From: DASSUW01 sp963730535
GTDB lineage: Bacteria; Actinomycetota; Thermoleophilia; Solirubrobacterales; Solirubrobacteraceae
Length of the DNA: 64,000 nt
Direction of reading: 5' to 3'
Assembly: GCA_963730535.1 (NCBI GenBank)
Contig: CAVSRU010000012.1
Span: 806,001-870,000, forward strand
In this document: positions 1 to 8,857 of the stretch, piece by piece
Layout of the letters: each line of letters begins with the position of its first letter
How positions within the stretch are numbered: position 1 is the first letter of the stretch
Notes under the pieces: model-generated
The model's database searches: none
What the model was told of the DNA's origin: nothing
Seen by the model: only the letters and a program-made list of their open reading frames with translations
Position numbers and translations under genes: made by a program

Positions 1-2814
1 ATGCGCGACGCCGTGCGCTTCCTCGGCGAGCACTGCCCGGTGCCGGTCCACGTCATCCCCAACGCGGGCATCCCCCACCAGGGCCCGAACGGCGAGACGA
101 TCTTCCCGGAGACGGCCGACCAGCTCTCCAACGTGCTCGGCGAGTTCGTCGAGCGCTACGGGGTCAACATCGTCGGCGGCTGCTGCGGCACGACGCCCGA
201 CCACATCTACGCGCTCAGCCAGCGCGTCGAGGGCCGCACCTCGTCGACCCGCCCGGAACCCCGCCCGCCCCACGTGTCCTCGATGATCGCGGCCGCCCCG
301 CTCGTGCAGGAGCCGCGCCCGACGCTCGTCGGCGAGCGCGTGAACTCGCAGGGCTCGCGCAAGGCCAAGGAGCTGCTCCTGGCCGACGACTACGACGGCC
401 TGCTCCAGGTCGCCGAGGACCAGGTGGAGGGCGGCGCCCACGTGCTCGACCTCTGCGTGGCGCTGACCGAGCGCCAGGACGAGGACGAGCAGATGCGGCT
501 GGTGGCCAAGAAGGTCTCGCTCACCCAGCCGGCGCCGATCCAGGTCGACTCGACCGAGCCGGAGGTCATCGAGCGCGCGCTCGAGCAGATCCCCGGGCGC
601 GCGATCGTCAACTCGGTCAACCTCGAGGCCGGCCGCGACAAGCTCGACAAGGTCGTCCCGATCGCGCTCGCCCACGGCGCGGGGCTGATCGCGCTGACGA
701 TCGACGAGACGGGCATGGCGAAGACGCGCGAGCGCAAGCTCGAGGTCGCCAAGCGCATCCGCGAGCTGGTGTGCGACGAGCACGGGATGGACCCCGAGCT
801 GCTGATCTTCGACGCGCTGACCTTCACGCTCACGACCGGTGACGACGAGTGGAAGCCGTCGGCCGTCGAGACGATCGAGGGCATCCGGCTCATCAAGGAG
901 CAGCTCCCGGGCGTCAAGACCTCCCTCGGCGTCTCCAACGTGTCGTTCGGCATCGGGCTCACCGCCCGCTCGGTGCTGAACTCCGTGTTCCTGCACCACT
1001 GCGTGGAGGCCGGGCTCGACCTCGCGATGGTCAACCCGAACCACATCACGCCGTACGCGGAGATCCCCGACGAGGAGCGCGACCTCGCCGACGACCTCGT
1101 CTTCAACCGGCGCGACGACGCCCTCGAGCACTTCATCGCGCATTTCGAGGGCAAGTCCGAGGAGACGGCCGAGGCCGCCGACCCGACGGCCGGGATGGAG
1201 CCCGAGGAGGCGCTCCACTGGCACATCCTGCGCCGCAAGAAGGAGGGCGTGGAGGCCCAGATCGACGCCGCGGTGGAGAAGCTCGGCGCCGTCCCGACGC
1301 TCAACGACGTGCTGCTCCCGGCCATGAAGGAGGTCGGCGACAAGTTCGGCGCCGGCGAGCTGATCCTGCCGTTCGTGCTCCAGAGCGCCGAGGTCATGAA
1401 GAAGGCGGTCGCCCAGCTCGAGCAGTACCTCGACAAGCTCGAGGGCTACACGAAGGGGACCGTCGTGCTGGCCACCGTGTTCGGCGACGTGCACGACATC
1501 GGCAAGTCGCTGGTCAACACGATCCTCACCAACAACGGCTACACGGTCGTCGACCTCGGCAAGCAGGTGCCGATCGGGACGATCCTCGACGCCGCGCAGG
1601 AGCACAAGGCGACCGCCATCGGCCTGTCCGCGCTGCTCGTCTCCACCTCCAAGCAGATGCCGCTCGCCGTGCAGGAGCTGCACGAGCGCGGCCTCCCGTA
1701 CCCGGTGCTGGTCGGCGGCGCGGCGATCAACCGCGACTTCGGGCGCCGCATCCTGTATCCGAAGGGCAAGGACTCCGACGAGGTCTACGACCCCGGCGTC
1801 TTCTACTGCAAGGACGCGTTCGCGGGCCTGGCCGTGATGGACCAGCTCGTCGAGCCCGACAAGCGCGGCGCCCTGGTCGAGAAGGCCCGCGACGAGGCGC
1901 GCAAGCTGCGCGAGAAGGGCCCGGAGCCGGAGCTCGGCCCGACCGACGACGAGTCCGTGCGCTCGGCGGCCCGCACCGACCTGCCGGTCCCCCAGCCGCC
2001 GTTCTGGGGCGTGCGCGAGATCCCCGTCGACCTCGACGATGTGTTCCCCCATCTCGACACCCACGTGCTGTTCAAGCTGCACTGGGGCGGGCGCGGCAAG
2101 AAGGGCGAGGAGTGGCGCCAGCTGGTCGACGAGGAGTTCCAGCCGCGCCTCGAGCGCATGTGGCGCGAGCAGGACTACCTGCACCCGCGCGCGCTGATCG
2201 GCTACTTCCCCTGCAACGCGGTCGGCAACTCGCTCGAGCTCTACGACCCCGAGGATCCCGAGCGCGTGCTCGAGACGCTGGTCTTCCCGCGCCAGCCCGG
2301 CCACGACCGCATCTGCATCACCGACTTCTACCGGCCGAAGGAGTCCGGCGACCGCGACGTGGTCGCGATCCAGGCGGTGACCGCCGGCCCGCAGGTGACC
2401 GACCTGATGGCCGAGCTCGAGAAGCAGGGCGAGTTCGCCGAGCAGCTCTATACGCACGGGCTCGGCGTCCAGACGGCCGAGGGCATGGCCGAGTGGATGC
2501 ACGCCCGCGTGCGCGCCGAGCTGGGCATCGAGCCCGACCAGGGCCGCCGCTGGTCGTGGGGCTACCCCGCCTGCCCGGACCAGTCCGAGCACACGAAGGT
2601 CTTCCGGCTGCTCGGGGCCGAGCAGATCGGCCTCTCGCTGTCCGGCGGCCACGCGGTCGAGCCCGAGCAGTCGACGCTGGCGATCGTCGCCCACCACCCG
2701 CAGGCGGTCTACTTCGGCATGAAGTCCGGCTTCATCCCCAAGCAGAAGGCGCCGGACGAGGTCATCAAGGGCACCGAGAAGGACCCGAGCCGCACCGGCG
2801 TCGCCGCCGGGTGA
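1..2814 (+). CDS. metH: Cobalamin-dependent methionine synthase, 5'-truncated by window edge
   Basis: Transfers the methyl group of methyltetrahydrofolate to homocysteine through methylcobalamin in the cytoplasm. The visible 937 residues contain the end of the homocysteine-binding domain with the zinc-ligand pair in GGCCGT (Cys61-Cys62), a pterin-binding domain (about 105-385), the B12 cap (about 400-480), the cobalamin-binding domain with DVHDIGKS (lower axial ligand His498), and the AdoMet reactivation domain (about 660-937) with GYPACPDQ near residue 855. Full-length MetH is about 1150-1230 residues, so roughly 250 N-terminal residues, including the first zinc cysteine, lie before base 1. 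The ATG at base 1 is therefore not the real start. The stop overlaps the GTG of the downstream lipase gene. Identity is secure from domain order and motifs. Confidence 0.96.
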   Translation: MRDAVRFLGEHCPVPVHVIPNAGIPHQGPNGETIFPETADQLSNVLGEFVERYGVNIVGGCCGTTPDHIYALSQRVEGRTSSTRPEPRPPHVSSMIAAAPLVQEPRPTLVGERVNSQGSRKAKELLLADDYDGLLQVAEDQVEGGAHVLDLCVALTERQDEDEQMRLVAKKVSLTQPAPIQVDSTEPEVIERALEQIPGRAIVNSVNLEAGRDKLDKVVPIALAHGAGLIALTIDETGMAKTRERKLEVAKRIRELVCDEHGMDPELLIFDALTFTLTTGDDEWKPSAVETIEGIRLIKEQLPGVKTSLGVSNVSFGIGLTARSVLNSVFLHHCVEAGLDLAMVNPNHITPYAEIPDEERDLADDLVFNRRDDALEHFIAHFEGKSEETAEAADPTAGMEPEEALHWHILRRKKEGVEAQIDAAVEKLGAVPTLNDVLLPAMKEVGDKFGAGELILPFVLQSAEVMKKAVAQLEQYLDKLEGYTKGTVVLATVFGDVHDIGKSLVNTILTNNGYTVVDLGKQVPIGTILDAAQEHKATAIGLSALLVSTSKQMPLAVQELHERGLPYPVLVGGAAINRDFGRRILYPKGKDSDEVYDPGVFYCKDAFAGLAVMDQLVEPDKRGALVEKARDEARKLREKGPEPELGPTDDESVRSAARTDLPVPQPPFWGVREIPVDLDDVFPHLDTHVLFKLHWGGRGKKGEEWRQLVDEEFQPRLERMWREQDYLHPRALIGYFPCNAVGNSLELYDPEDPERVLETLVFPRQPGHDRICITDFYRPKESGDRDVVAIQAVTAGPQVTDLMAELEKQGEFAEQLYTHGLGVQTAEGMAEWMHARVRAELGIEPDQGRRWSWGYPACPDQSEHTKVFRLLGAEQIGLSLSGGHAVEPEQSTLAIVAHHPQAVYFGMKSGFIPKQKAPDEVIKGTEKDPSRTGVAAG

Positions 2815-3689
2815 AGGTCCTCGCGCTCGACGGCGGCGGCATCCGCGGGCTGATCCCGGCGCTCGTGCTGGCCGAGATCGAGCGCCGCACCGGCCGCGCC
2901 GCGCGCGAGCTCGTCGACCTCGTGGCGGGAACCTCGACCGGCGCGATCCTCGCCTGCGCGCTGACGCGGCCCGACCCGCTCCCGGCGGCGCGCATCGCCG
3001 AGCTCTACGTCGAGGAAGGCCCGCGGATCTTCGACCGCTCGCTGCTCAAGCGCATCACGTCGGGCGGCGGCTACCTCGACGAGCGCTACGACGACGACGG
3101 CCTGCGCGCCGTGCTCGAGCACTGGCTCGGCACGTCACGGCTGGCCGACGCCGACCCCGCCCTGCTGATCACCGTCTACGACCTCGAGCGGCGGCGCGCC
3201 GTCCTCCTGCGGCGCGACGACGACCTGTCGATGGTCGACGCCGCCCACGCCAGCTCGGCCGCCCCCACGTACTTCGAGCCGGTGCGCGCCGGCGGCGCGA
3301 CGCTCGTCGACGGCGGCGTCTTCGCGATCAACCCGGCAGCCCTCGCCTACGCCGAGGTGGGCGGCGAGCTCGACGTCCTCCTCTCGCTCGGTACGGGCGC
3401 GATGACGCGCCCGCTCCCCTTCGACAAGGTGTCCCGCTGGGGCCGGCTCGAGTGGGCGCAGCCGATCATCGACGTCGTCTTCGACGGCAGCGCCGACGCC
3501 GTCGACCTCCAGCTCTCGGCGCTGCTCCAGGACGGCTACGTGCGGCTTCAGACCCGGCTCGACGAGGCCTCCGACGACCTCGACGACGCGAGCGAGGACA
3601 ACCTCGCCGCCCTCACCCGCGAGGCCGAGCGCCTGATCGCCGCTCGCGACGCGGACATCGACCACGTCTGCGAGCGGCTCACGGCCTGA
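2811..3689 (+). CDS. Patatin-like phospholipase
   Basis: A 292-residue serine lipase of the patatin/CapR family, which hydrolyses acyl esters of phospholipids or lipids with a Ser-Asp dyad. The oxyanion glycine loop DGGGIRG is at residues 7-13, the nucleophile elbow GTSTG carries Ser42, and the DGG motif carries Asp167. Start chosen as GTG 2811, which overlaps the metH TGA (GTGA), implying translational coupling. No signal peptide or membrane segment is seen, so it is probably cytoplasmic or peripheral. The C-terminal 50 residues are acidic and helical. The true substrate cannot be read from the sequence, and the link to methionine synthesis is positional only. Confidence 0.9.
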   Translation: MKVLALDGGGIRGLIPALVLAEIERRTGRAARELVDLVAGTSTGAILACALTRPDPLPAARIAELYVEEGPRIFDRSLLKRITSGGGYLDERYDDDGLRAVLEHWLGTSRLADADPALLITVYDLERRRAVLLRRDDDLSMVDAAHASSAAPTYFEPVRAGGATLVDGGVFAINPAALAYAEVGGELDVLLSLGTGAMTRPLPFDKVSRWGRLEWAQPIIDVVFDGSADAVDLQLSALLQDGYVRLQTRLDEASDDLDDASEDNLAALTREAERLIAARDADIDHVCERLTA

Positions 3690-3692
3690 CGG

Positions 3693-5132
3693 TTACTCAG
3701 GCAGCAGGCAGAACAGCGTGTCCGGGGCGGCGACCTTCGGCCGTGCCTGGGCGGCAGCGAGCGCCTGCGAGGGCGACATCCAGGTGCCCTGCGCGGTCGA
3801 CGCCTCGCCGGAGCCCGTGAACTTGTAGACGTCGAGCCCGCGCTCCGTGTCGTTGCCGAAGAGGTAGAAGTCGCCGGTCCGGGGGTCGATCCGGGGCGTC
3901 TTGGCGGACCAGGTGTCCATGCCCTGGATCCGGTAGTAGCCGATCTCCTTCATCCCGGCGCCGGTGAGCTGCTGGCCGCCGATCGAGATGCCGACCAGGC
4001 CCGAGAGGTCGATCACGCGGACGCCGCCGTTGTACCAGGCCATGGTCATGATCTGCTCGTCCTCGTGGACGCGGAAGACGTGCGCGGTGCAGCGGCCGTC
4101 GGGCGGCAGCTGGTCGGTCGGGCCGGCCTCGGCGATGTTGAAGTAGCCGACCTTCTGCGGGTCGCGCTCGAGCCCGCCGGAGATCTCGTAGACGTGGACG
4201 CCGCCGTTCGGGCACTGGCCCGTGCCGACCGCGCCGGCGAACTCATCCTCGACGATCAGGAACTCGCGCTCGCGGCCGGCGTCGTCGGTGAGCGTGAACG
4301 GCTCGGCCTGGTGCCAGACGTTGATGGCCGGGTCGAGGAAGCTCGAGATGATCTTCGGCGCCGCGGGATCCCGGGTGTCGATGATCACGCCCTGGGAGAG
4401 GGCGGCGGAGTAGGCGCGCGTGCCGTCCTTGGAGAACGAGATGTCGTGCGACTCGGTGCCGAGGCCCGGGCGGGTCGGGAGCGCCAGCTCGCCGATCGTC
4501 TTCGGCGCCGAGAGGTCGGTCATGTCGATGACCTCGATGGCGGGGAGCGCCGAGGTGATGAGGTCCGAGTTCGAGTTGTACATGTACTTCCCGCTCGGGT
4601 GCACGGTCTGGTTGTGCGAGCCCTGGGGAACCTCGGCGAACGACAGCGTCGTCGGGTGCAGCGGGTCGGTGACCTCGAGGATGAACGTGCCGTTCTTGCC
4701 CGTGCCGTTGGACTTGAGGACGTCGAAGCCGAGGGCGGCCGCGTCGCGATAGCACGTCGACGTCCCGTCGCCGTAGGTGTCGGACGTGTAGGTCGCGAAC
4801 GTGCGCCCCGGGAGGTCGGCGCGGCGGAAGACCTGGATGTCGCCCTGCGTCACGCCGCAGTCGTAGACGGCGGCGATGTTCGCCCGCTCGGGCCGCGAGA
4901 TGTCGACGATCTGCATGCCGTTGCGGTAGGAGCCGGCCAGCGCGTACTGCTTGCCGGCCAGGCGCGCGAACTCGATGTCGGTGCCGTAGTTCGGGATCGT
5001 CCCGTTGCGCGCCTCGTACGGCAGGTTGAGGACGTGGCGCATGTTGCCGCTGTGCCGGTGCGTCTCTTGAGCAGCGGCCGGCGCGGCGAAGGTGAGCAGG
5101 GCAAGCAGAGCTGTGGCGGCGAGTCGGCGCAT
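3693..5132 (-). CDS. Secreted LVIVD-repeat (beta-propeller-like) protein
   Basis: A 479-residue exported protein of unknown function. Residues 1-21 form a signal peptide (basic start, Ala/Leu core, ending at AAA-Q). The mature part contains repeated units of the LVIVD type, for example MQIVDIS, IEVIDMTD, VIIDTRDP and VRVIDLS, which in this family build beta-propeller-like extracellular domains. Several cysteines (such as YDCGV, TCYRD and the C-terminal LFCLLPE) could form disulfides. It converges with the patatin gene with only 3 bases between stops. The family is known from surface proteins; no catalytic residues are evident. Confidence is high for export and fold, low for role. Confidence 0.85.
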   Translation of the reverse strand: MRRLAATALLALLTFAAPAAAQETHRHSGNMRHVLNLPYEARNGTIPNYGTDIEFARLAGKQYALAGSYRNGMQIVDISRPERANIAAVYDCGVTQGDIQVFRRADLPGRTFATYTSDTYGDGTSTCYRDAAALGFDVLKSNGTGKNGTFILEVTDPLHPTTLSFAEVPQGSHNQTVHPSGKYMYNSNSDLITSALPAIEVIDMTDLSAPKTIGELALPTRPGLGTESHDISFSKDGTRAYSAALSQGVIIDTRDPAAPKIISSFLDPAINVWHQAEPFTLTDDAGREREFLIVEDEFAGAVGTGQCPNGGVHVYEISGGLERDPQKVGYFNIAEAGPTDQLPPDGRCTAHVFRVHEDEQIMTMAWYNGGVRVIDLSGLVGISIGGQQLTGAGMKEIGYYRIQGMDTWSAKTPRIDPRTGDFYLFGNDTERGLDVYKFTGSGEASTAQGTWMSPSQALAAAQARPKVAAPDTLFCLLPE

Positions 5133-5189
5133 AGTCGTGCGAACGCCGGTAACCGCGAGAACTTGCGGGTAAACCTCCGCCCGGCCGCG

Positions 5190-7490
5190 TCAGGCTTTCG
5201 CCTCGCGCGGCGCCGGGCCGAGCGAGACGGGGGCGGTGTGGAGCGCGCGCAGGCGCACCTCCCGCCAGGAGAGACCCTCCTTGACGAGGGCCGGCGCGCC
5301 CATGATGACCGCGGTCGCGATCTCCACCGCCTGGAGGATGATGCCGTAGCCGAGCGCCTGCGCGGCATCGATCCCGTAGGCACCGGTGAGCACGGCCAGG
5401 CACGCGGCCTGGAAGACGCCGAGGTTGGACGGCGTGAGCGGCAGCACGGCGGTCACGTTGACCGCGAACAGCACCGCGGCCGCGGCGCCCAGGTCCAGGT
5501 CCAGCCCCAGCGCCACGAGCAGCACGTAGCACGAGACCCACTGCAGCGCCCAGGCCCCGAGCTGCATGGAGACCGCCTCGGCACCGAGCCGCGGGGAGCG
5601 GAACACCCGCAGGCCGGAGCGCACCCGAGCCAGCGCGCCGCGGGCGTCGGTCAGCCAGCGGTGCACGCGCGCGGACCGCGAGGGCAGGCCGGAGCGCAGC
5701 AGCGCGGGCGCCACGAGCACCGCGCAGAGCGCGATGAACGGCGCCACGGCGTACCAGACGAGCGCCTGCTGGCGTCCGGCGAAGAGGCCGACGGTGGAGA
5801 ACATCACCGCGCCGAGGATCACGAGCGCGAGCACGTTGAGCAGCGTCTGGGCGACGAGCGTGCCGAGCACAGCCGGCAGGCGCTCGCGCGGACGGCCGAG
5901 GCGCCGGGCCACGATCAGCGCGCGCGACGGCTCGCCGAGCCGGGCGGGAAGGGTGGCCGACATCAGCACCCCGATCGTCGTGCCCTGGATCGCGTCCACC
6001 AGGCGCGGCAACGCGTCCGGCACCGCGGCACGGAGGATCGCGTGCCACGCGACGGCGCGCGCCAGCATCGACGCGCACATCAATGCGAGCCCCACCAGCA
6101 CCCATACCGGCTGAGAGTCGACGAGCGCCGCGGCGATCGGCCGCATGCCGATGCGCTCGAGGGCGAGCAGCGTGCCGCCCGCGGCGCCCGCCAGCGCCGC
6201 AACGGTGACAACCCGGCGCGCGATCCGGAAGCCTCGATGGCCGCGCGCCACGGGCTCGAGCGAGGGCAGCCGGCGCGCGGGCGAGCGCGGCCTGCCGTCG
6301 GCCGGCAGGGCTCCGACCCGCAGCGCCGCGCGCTGAGCGGCACCGGCCGGCGCCGGCACCTCGCGCGCGTCCTCGTACGCCGCCACGACGCGCTCGGCGA
6401 CGCGCGGCCAGGCGTAGCGCTCGGCGCTGCGGGCGGCCGCGGCCCCGAGGGCGGCGCCCCGCTGCGGATCGAGCGCGAGGTCGCGGAGGGTCTCGGCCAG
6501 CCGTGTCGCGTCGCCGCGCGGGAAGAGGATGCCGTCGCGGCCGTCGCTCACGACGTCGCGATAGCCGGCGATGTCCGACGCCACGACCGGGCGGCCGGCC
6601 GCGAACGCCTCGGTGAGGACCATCCCGAACGACTCGCCGCCCAGCGACGGCGCGCACAGCAGGTCGGCGTCGACGAGGGCCGCGTGACGAGCGTCGTCGT
6701 CCACGCGCCCGAGCGCCGTGATGCCGTCGACGTCCTGCACGAGCGGGGCGATCTCCTCGGCGGTCGAGCCGACGATCGTGAGCTCGGCCGGCACCTGGGT
6801 GCGCAGGCCCTCGAAGGCGCGCAGGAGCACGGGCAGGCCCTTGCGGTCCACCGCCTGGCCGACGAAGGCGATGCGCAGCGGATCGGTCGCCGAGCGCGCG
6901 GGCAGGGGCGGCACGCCGCCGGGCGGGAGCGTCACGCCGTTGGGGACGACCCGGTAGTGCCCGCCGTAGAAGCGCCGGCCCGTCCAGGCGGCGGCCTCGG
7001 AGACCGCGAGCCGCATCGTGAGGTGGTTGAGCTTGCGGCGGGCGCCCATCAGTGCCGCGATGAGGTGCGGAGGGACCGACTCGGAGTAGCAGTGGAAGGT
7101 GCCGACGAGCGGGGCGTCCGTGCTCGTGAGCGCGTCCCACCCGATCACGGGCGCCACGGGCTCGTGCAGGTGCACGACGTCGGGCGCGAAGGCGAGCAGC
7201 TCGCGGCGCAGTGTGGAGATCGCGGAGGGCGTCCCGGCGAGGTTTGAGACCGCGCCGTTCGAATCCCAGCCGATCGTCCCGCCCAGCGGCACGAGCCAGT
7301 CGGGCGCCTCGCGCACCTGCGGGCGGGCGCCGCGATGGCGCAGCGCCGCCGCACGGCCAGGGCGGTCGAACGGAGCGAACGCCCGGACGTCGTGGCCTGC
7401 CGCCAGCAGCTCGGCCGCCAGCGCCTCGATGTGGCGCGTCACGCCACCGGGATACGTCCACGAGTACGGGGAAACGAGAGCGACCCGCAT
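5190..7490 (-). CDS. PimA-like glycosyltransferase fused to LPG-synthase/AglD-type membrane domain
   Basis: A 766-residue two-module protein. Residues 1 to about 370 are a GT-B glycosyltransferase of family 4 resembling phosphatidylinositol mannosyltransferase (N-terminus RVALVSPYSWTYPGGVTRH; acceptor-side loop; nucleotide-sugar EX7E region GGESFGMVLTEAFAAGRPVV). After a basic linker, residues about 430-745 form a polytopic membrane domain of the lysylphosphatidylglycerol-synthase/AglD family (UPF0104), with the typical TLPARLGEPSRA and LPLTPSNLGVFQ signatures. The family commonly occurs as separate proteins; the fusion suggests glycosylation of a membrane lipid coupled to its movement across the membrane (inference). 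Start chosen at ATG 7490 by alignment to PimA and an upstream GGATGGG; ATG 7499 is an alternative. Divergent from the HemQ gene. Confidence 0.88.
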   Translation of the reverse strand: MRVALVSPYSWTYPGGVTRHIEALAAELLAAGHDVRAFAPFDRPGRAAALRHRGARPQVREAPDWLVPLGGTIGWDSNGAVSNLAGTPSAISTLRRELLAFAPDVVHLHEPVAPVIGWDALTSTDAPLVGTFHCYSESVPPHLIAALMGARRKLNHLTMRLAVSEAAAWTGRRFYGGHYRVVPNGVTLPPGGVPPLPARSATDPLRIAFVGQAVDRKGLPVLLRAFEGLRTQVPAELTIVGSTAEEIAPLVQDVDGITALGRVDDDARHAALVDADLLCAPSLGGESFGMVLTEAFAAGRPVVASDIAGYRDVVSDGRDGILFPRGDATRLAETLRDLALDPQRGAALGAAAARSAERYAWPRVAERVVAAYEDAREVPAPAGAAQRAALRVGALPADGRPRSPARRLPSLEPVARGHRGFRIARRVVTVAALAGAAGGTLLALERIGMRPIAAALVDSQPVWVLVGLALMCASMLARAVAWHAILRAAVPDALPRLVDAIQGTTIGVLMSATLPARLGEPSRALIVARRLGRPRERLPAVLGTLVAQTLLNVLALVILGAVMFSTVGLFAGRQQALVWYAVAPFIALCAVLVAPALLRSGLPSRSARVHRWLTDARGALARVRSGLRVFRSPRLGAEAVSMQLGAWALQWVSCYVLLVALGLDLDLGAAAAVLFAVNVTAVLPLTPSNLGVFQAACLAVLTGAYGIDAAQALGYGIILQAVEIATAVIMGAPALVKEGLSWREVRLRALHTAPVSLGPAPREAKA

Positions 7491-7557
7491 CGCGCCCATC
7501 CTACGGGCACCCGCGGAGGCCATCGGTTCGGCTAACCCTATGCTTGGAAATAGCGCA

Positions 7558-8250
7558 ATGCCCGAACGCCACTTCGTCAAGTACACGTTCCTGAAGGTCG
7601 ATCCCGCCTGGCGCCGGCTCGACGAGGCCGAGCGGGCCCAGCACAAGCGCGAGTTCATGGCCGCATGCGAGGACTTCGCGGGCGAGCGGCTGCTGCGCTC
7701 GTTCTCGCTGATCGGCACGCGCGGGGACGCCGACCTGATGCTGCTCAGCCAGGCCACGAACCTCGAGCGCATCCACGAGTTCCACGTCGTGCTCGGGCAG
7801 AGCGGGCTGATGAAGTGGTGCGAGACGCCGTACTCGTATCTCGCGCTCACCAAGCCGTCGGAGTACTCGGACGAGTCGCGCCTCGAGGTCCGCCCGGCGC
7901 ACTCCAAGTACCTGTTCGTCTATCCGTTCGTGAAGACGCGGGAGTGGTACCGGATCCCGCCCGACGAGCGCTGGCGGATCATGCAGGAGCACATCAAGGT
8001 CGGCCGCGAGTACCCGGACATCGACCTCAACACGAGCTACTCCTTCGGGCTCGACGACCAGGAGTTCGTCGTCGCCTTCGAGACCGACGAGCCGGCCTCG
8101 TTCCTCGACCTCGTGCAGCGCCTGCGCACGACCGAGGCCTCGGCCTACACCAAGCGCGACACGCCGACGTTCACGTGCGTGGCCTGCTCGGTCGAGCGTG
8201 CGCTCAACGCGCTCGACGGCACGCCCCTCACCGTCGAGCTCAGCGCGTAG
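7558..8250 (+). CDS. hemQ: Chlorite dismutase-family protein, probable coproheme decarboxylase (HemQ/ChdC)
   Basis: A 230-residue member of the chlorite-dismutase fold. In actinobacteria these usually finish heme b synthesis by decarboxylating coproheme. The residues that matter in ChdC appear conserved: the catalytic tyrosine in the YPFVK segment (Tyr122) and the proximal heme histidine in MQEHIKVGREY (His145), with the typical spacing of about 23-27 residues. The segment SFGLDDQEFVVAFE matches the family core. Start taken at ATG 7558; ATG 7540 in frame would add six residues (MLGNSA). No other heme gene is in the window, so the pathway role rests on homology. A detoxifying chlorite dismutase is less likely in this lineage. 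Confidence 0.85.
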   Translation: MPERHFVKYTFLKVDPAWRRLDEAERAQHKREFMAACEDFAGERLLRSFSLIGTRGDADLMLLSQATNLERIHEFHVVLGQSGLMKWCETPYSYLALTKPSEYSDESRLEVRPAHSKYLFVYPFVKTREWYRIPPDERWRIMQEHIKVGREYPDIDLNTSYSFGLDDQEFVVAFETDEPASFLDLVQRLRTTEASAYTKRDTPTFTCVACSVERALNALDGTPLTVELSA

Positions 8251-8274
8251 CCTCGCGGCACGCGACAGGACAGC

Positions 8275-8290
8275 CCCGCCCTGGGGCGGG
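8275..8290. terminator. GC hairpin between convergent genes
   Basis: Stem CCCGCC, loop CTGG, stem GGCGGG lies in the 63-base gap between the 3' ends of the HemQ gene and the convergent small exported protein gene. It has no T-run, as is common for terminators in very GC-rich actinobacteria. It could serve both directions. Function is inferred from position and structure only. Confidence 0.4.
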
Positions 8291-8313
8291 ACCGTCCGTT
8301 CGGGAGGCAGCCG

Positions 8314-8757
8314 TCAGCCGGTCATCGCCGGACCGCTGCGAGCCGCGCCGCCGCGCCGGTGACGCGCAACCGCCATCGTGCCCCCGAGACCCAGCACGAT
8401 GAGGCCGAGCAGGGCGCCGGCGCCGATGCCGGCGTCGCCCCATTCGATCCCGTCCGACACTGCGGGCGCCGGCTCGGGGGCCTCGACGACGGTGACGGCG
8501 GGGGCGGTGAAGGTGCCGCGGCCGTCCGCGGCATCGCGGACGTCGGGCGCCCGCAGGTCCTGCCAGGGGCTCGCGGCGGGGGCGACGTTGTCGGGGTTGC
8601 GCAGGTCCTGGCTCGGCGTCGGCGAGGCCGTGCCAGCGGGGCCGGAGGTCTGCGACGGGCTGACCGGGTCCACCGGCATCGCGGCGGCTGTGGGCACCGC
8701 GAGCGCCGCGAGCACGAGGCCGAGTGCGGTTGAGCGGGTGAGGCGATGGTGGTTCAT
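8314..8757 (-). CDS. Small exported protein with C-terminal membrane anchor, unknown function
   Basis: A 147-residue protein I do not recognise. It has an N-terminal signal peptide (HRLTRSTALGLVLAALA ... TAAA), a low-complexity Pro/Ser/Asp-rich middle with two similar segments (QDLRNPDNVAPA and QDLRAPDVRDAA), then one transmembrane helix near residues 108-130 (AGIGAGALLGLIVLGLGG) followed by a basic tail (ARHRRGG). That is the layout of a cell-wall-facing protein held by a C-terminal anchor. Start is ATG 8757. It is divergent from the AfsR-like regulator with 100 bases between starts, so it is a plausible target of that regulator. Conservation in relatives would be needed to assign a role. 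Confidence 0.75.
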   Translation of the reverse strand: MNHHRLTRSTALGLVLAALAVPTAAAMPVDPVSPSQTSGPAGTASPTPSQDLRNPDNVAPAASPWQDLRAPDVRDAADGRGTFTAPAVTVVEAPEPAPAVSDGIEWGDAGIGAGALLGLIVLGLGGTMAVARHRRGGAARSGPAMTG

Positions 8758-8786
8758 GGTGCTCCTTCCGGTCTCGACCGCCGGGT

Positions 8787-8857
8787 GCGGTCTACTGCTG
8801 CGCACGATCGGCCTCTGCGGTAGACGCGCGCGGTGACAGGCGGTAGAAGCGCAGTAG
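8787..8857. promoter_or_regulatory. GCGGT-rich repeat region between divergent genes
   Basis: The 100-base gap between the exported-protein gene and the AfsR-like regulator carries GCGGTCTA (8787), GCGGTAGA (8817), GCGGT (8830) and GCGGTAGA (8840). The two exact 8-mers are 23 bases apart, about two helical turns. CTACTGCTGCGC at 8793 and GCGCAGTAG at 8849 form an imperfect inverted pair. SARP/AfsR regulators bind direct repeats spaced by about one turn, so these are candidate operator sites. This is inference from pattern and position. Confidence 0.35.

Noticed and set aside
4065..7461. Very long open frames opposite and out of phase with the glycosyltransferase and LVIVD genes (over 1000 residues)
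   Set aside because: They are Arg/Ala/Gly-rich shadows produced by high GC at third codon positions; they match no family and span two real genes.
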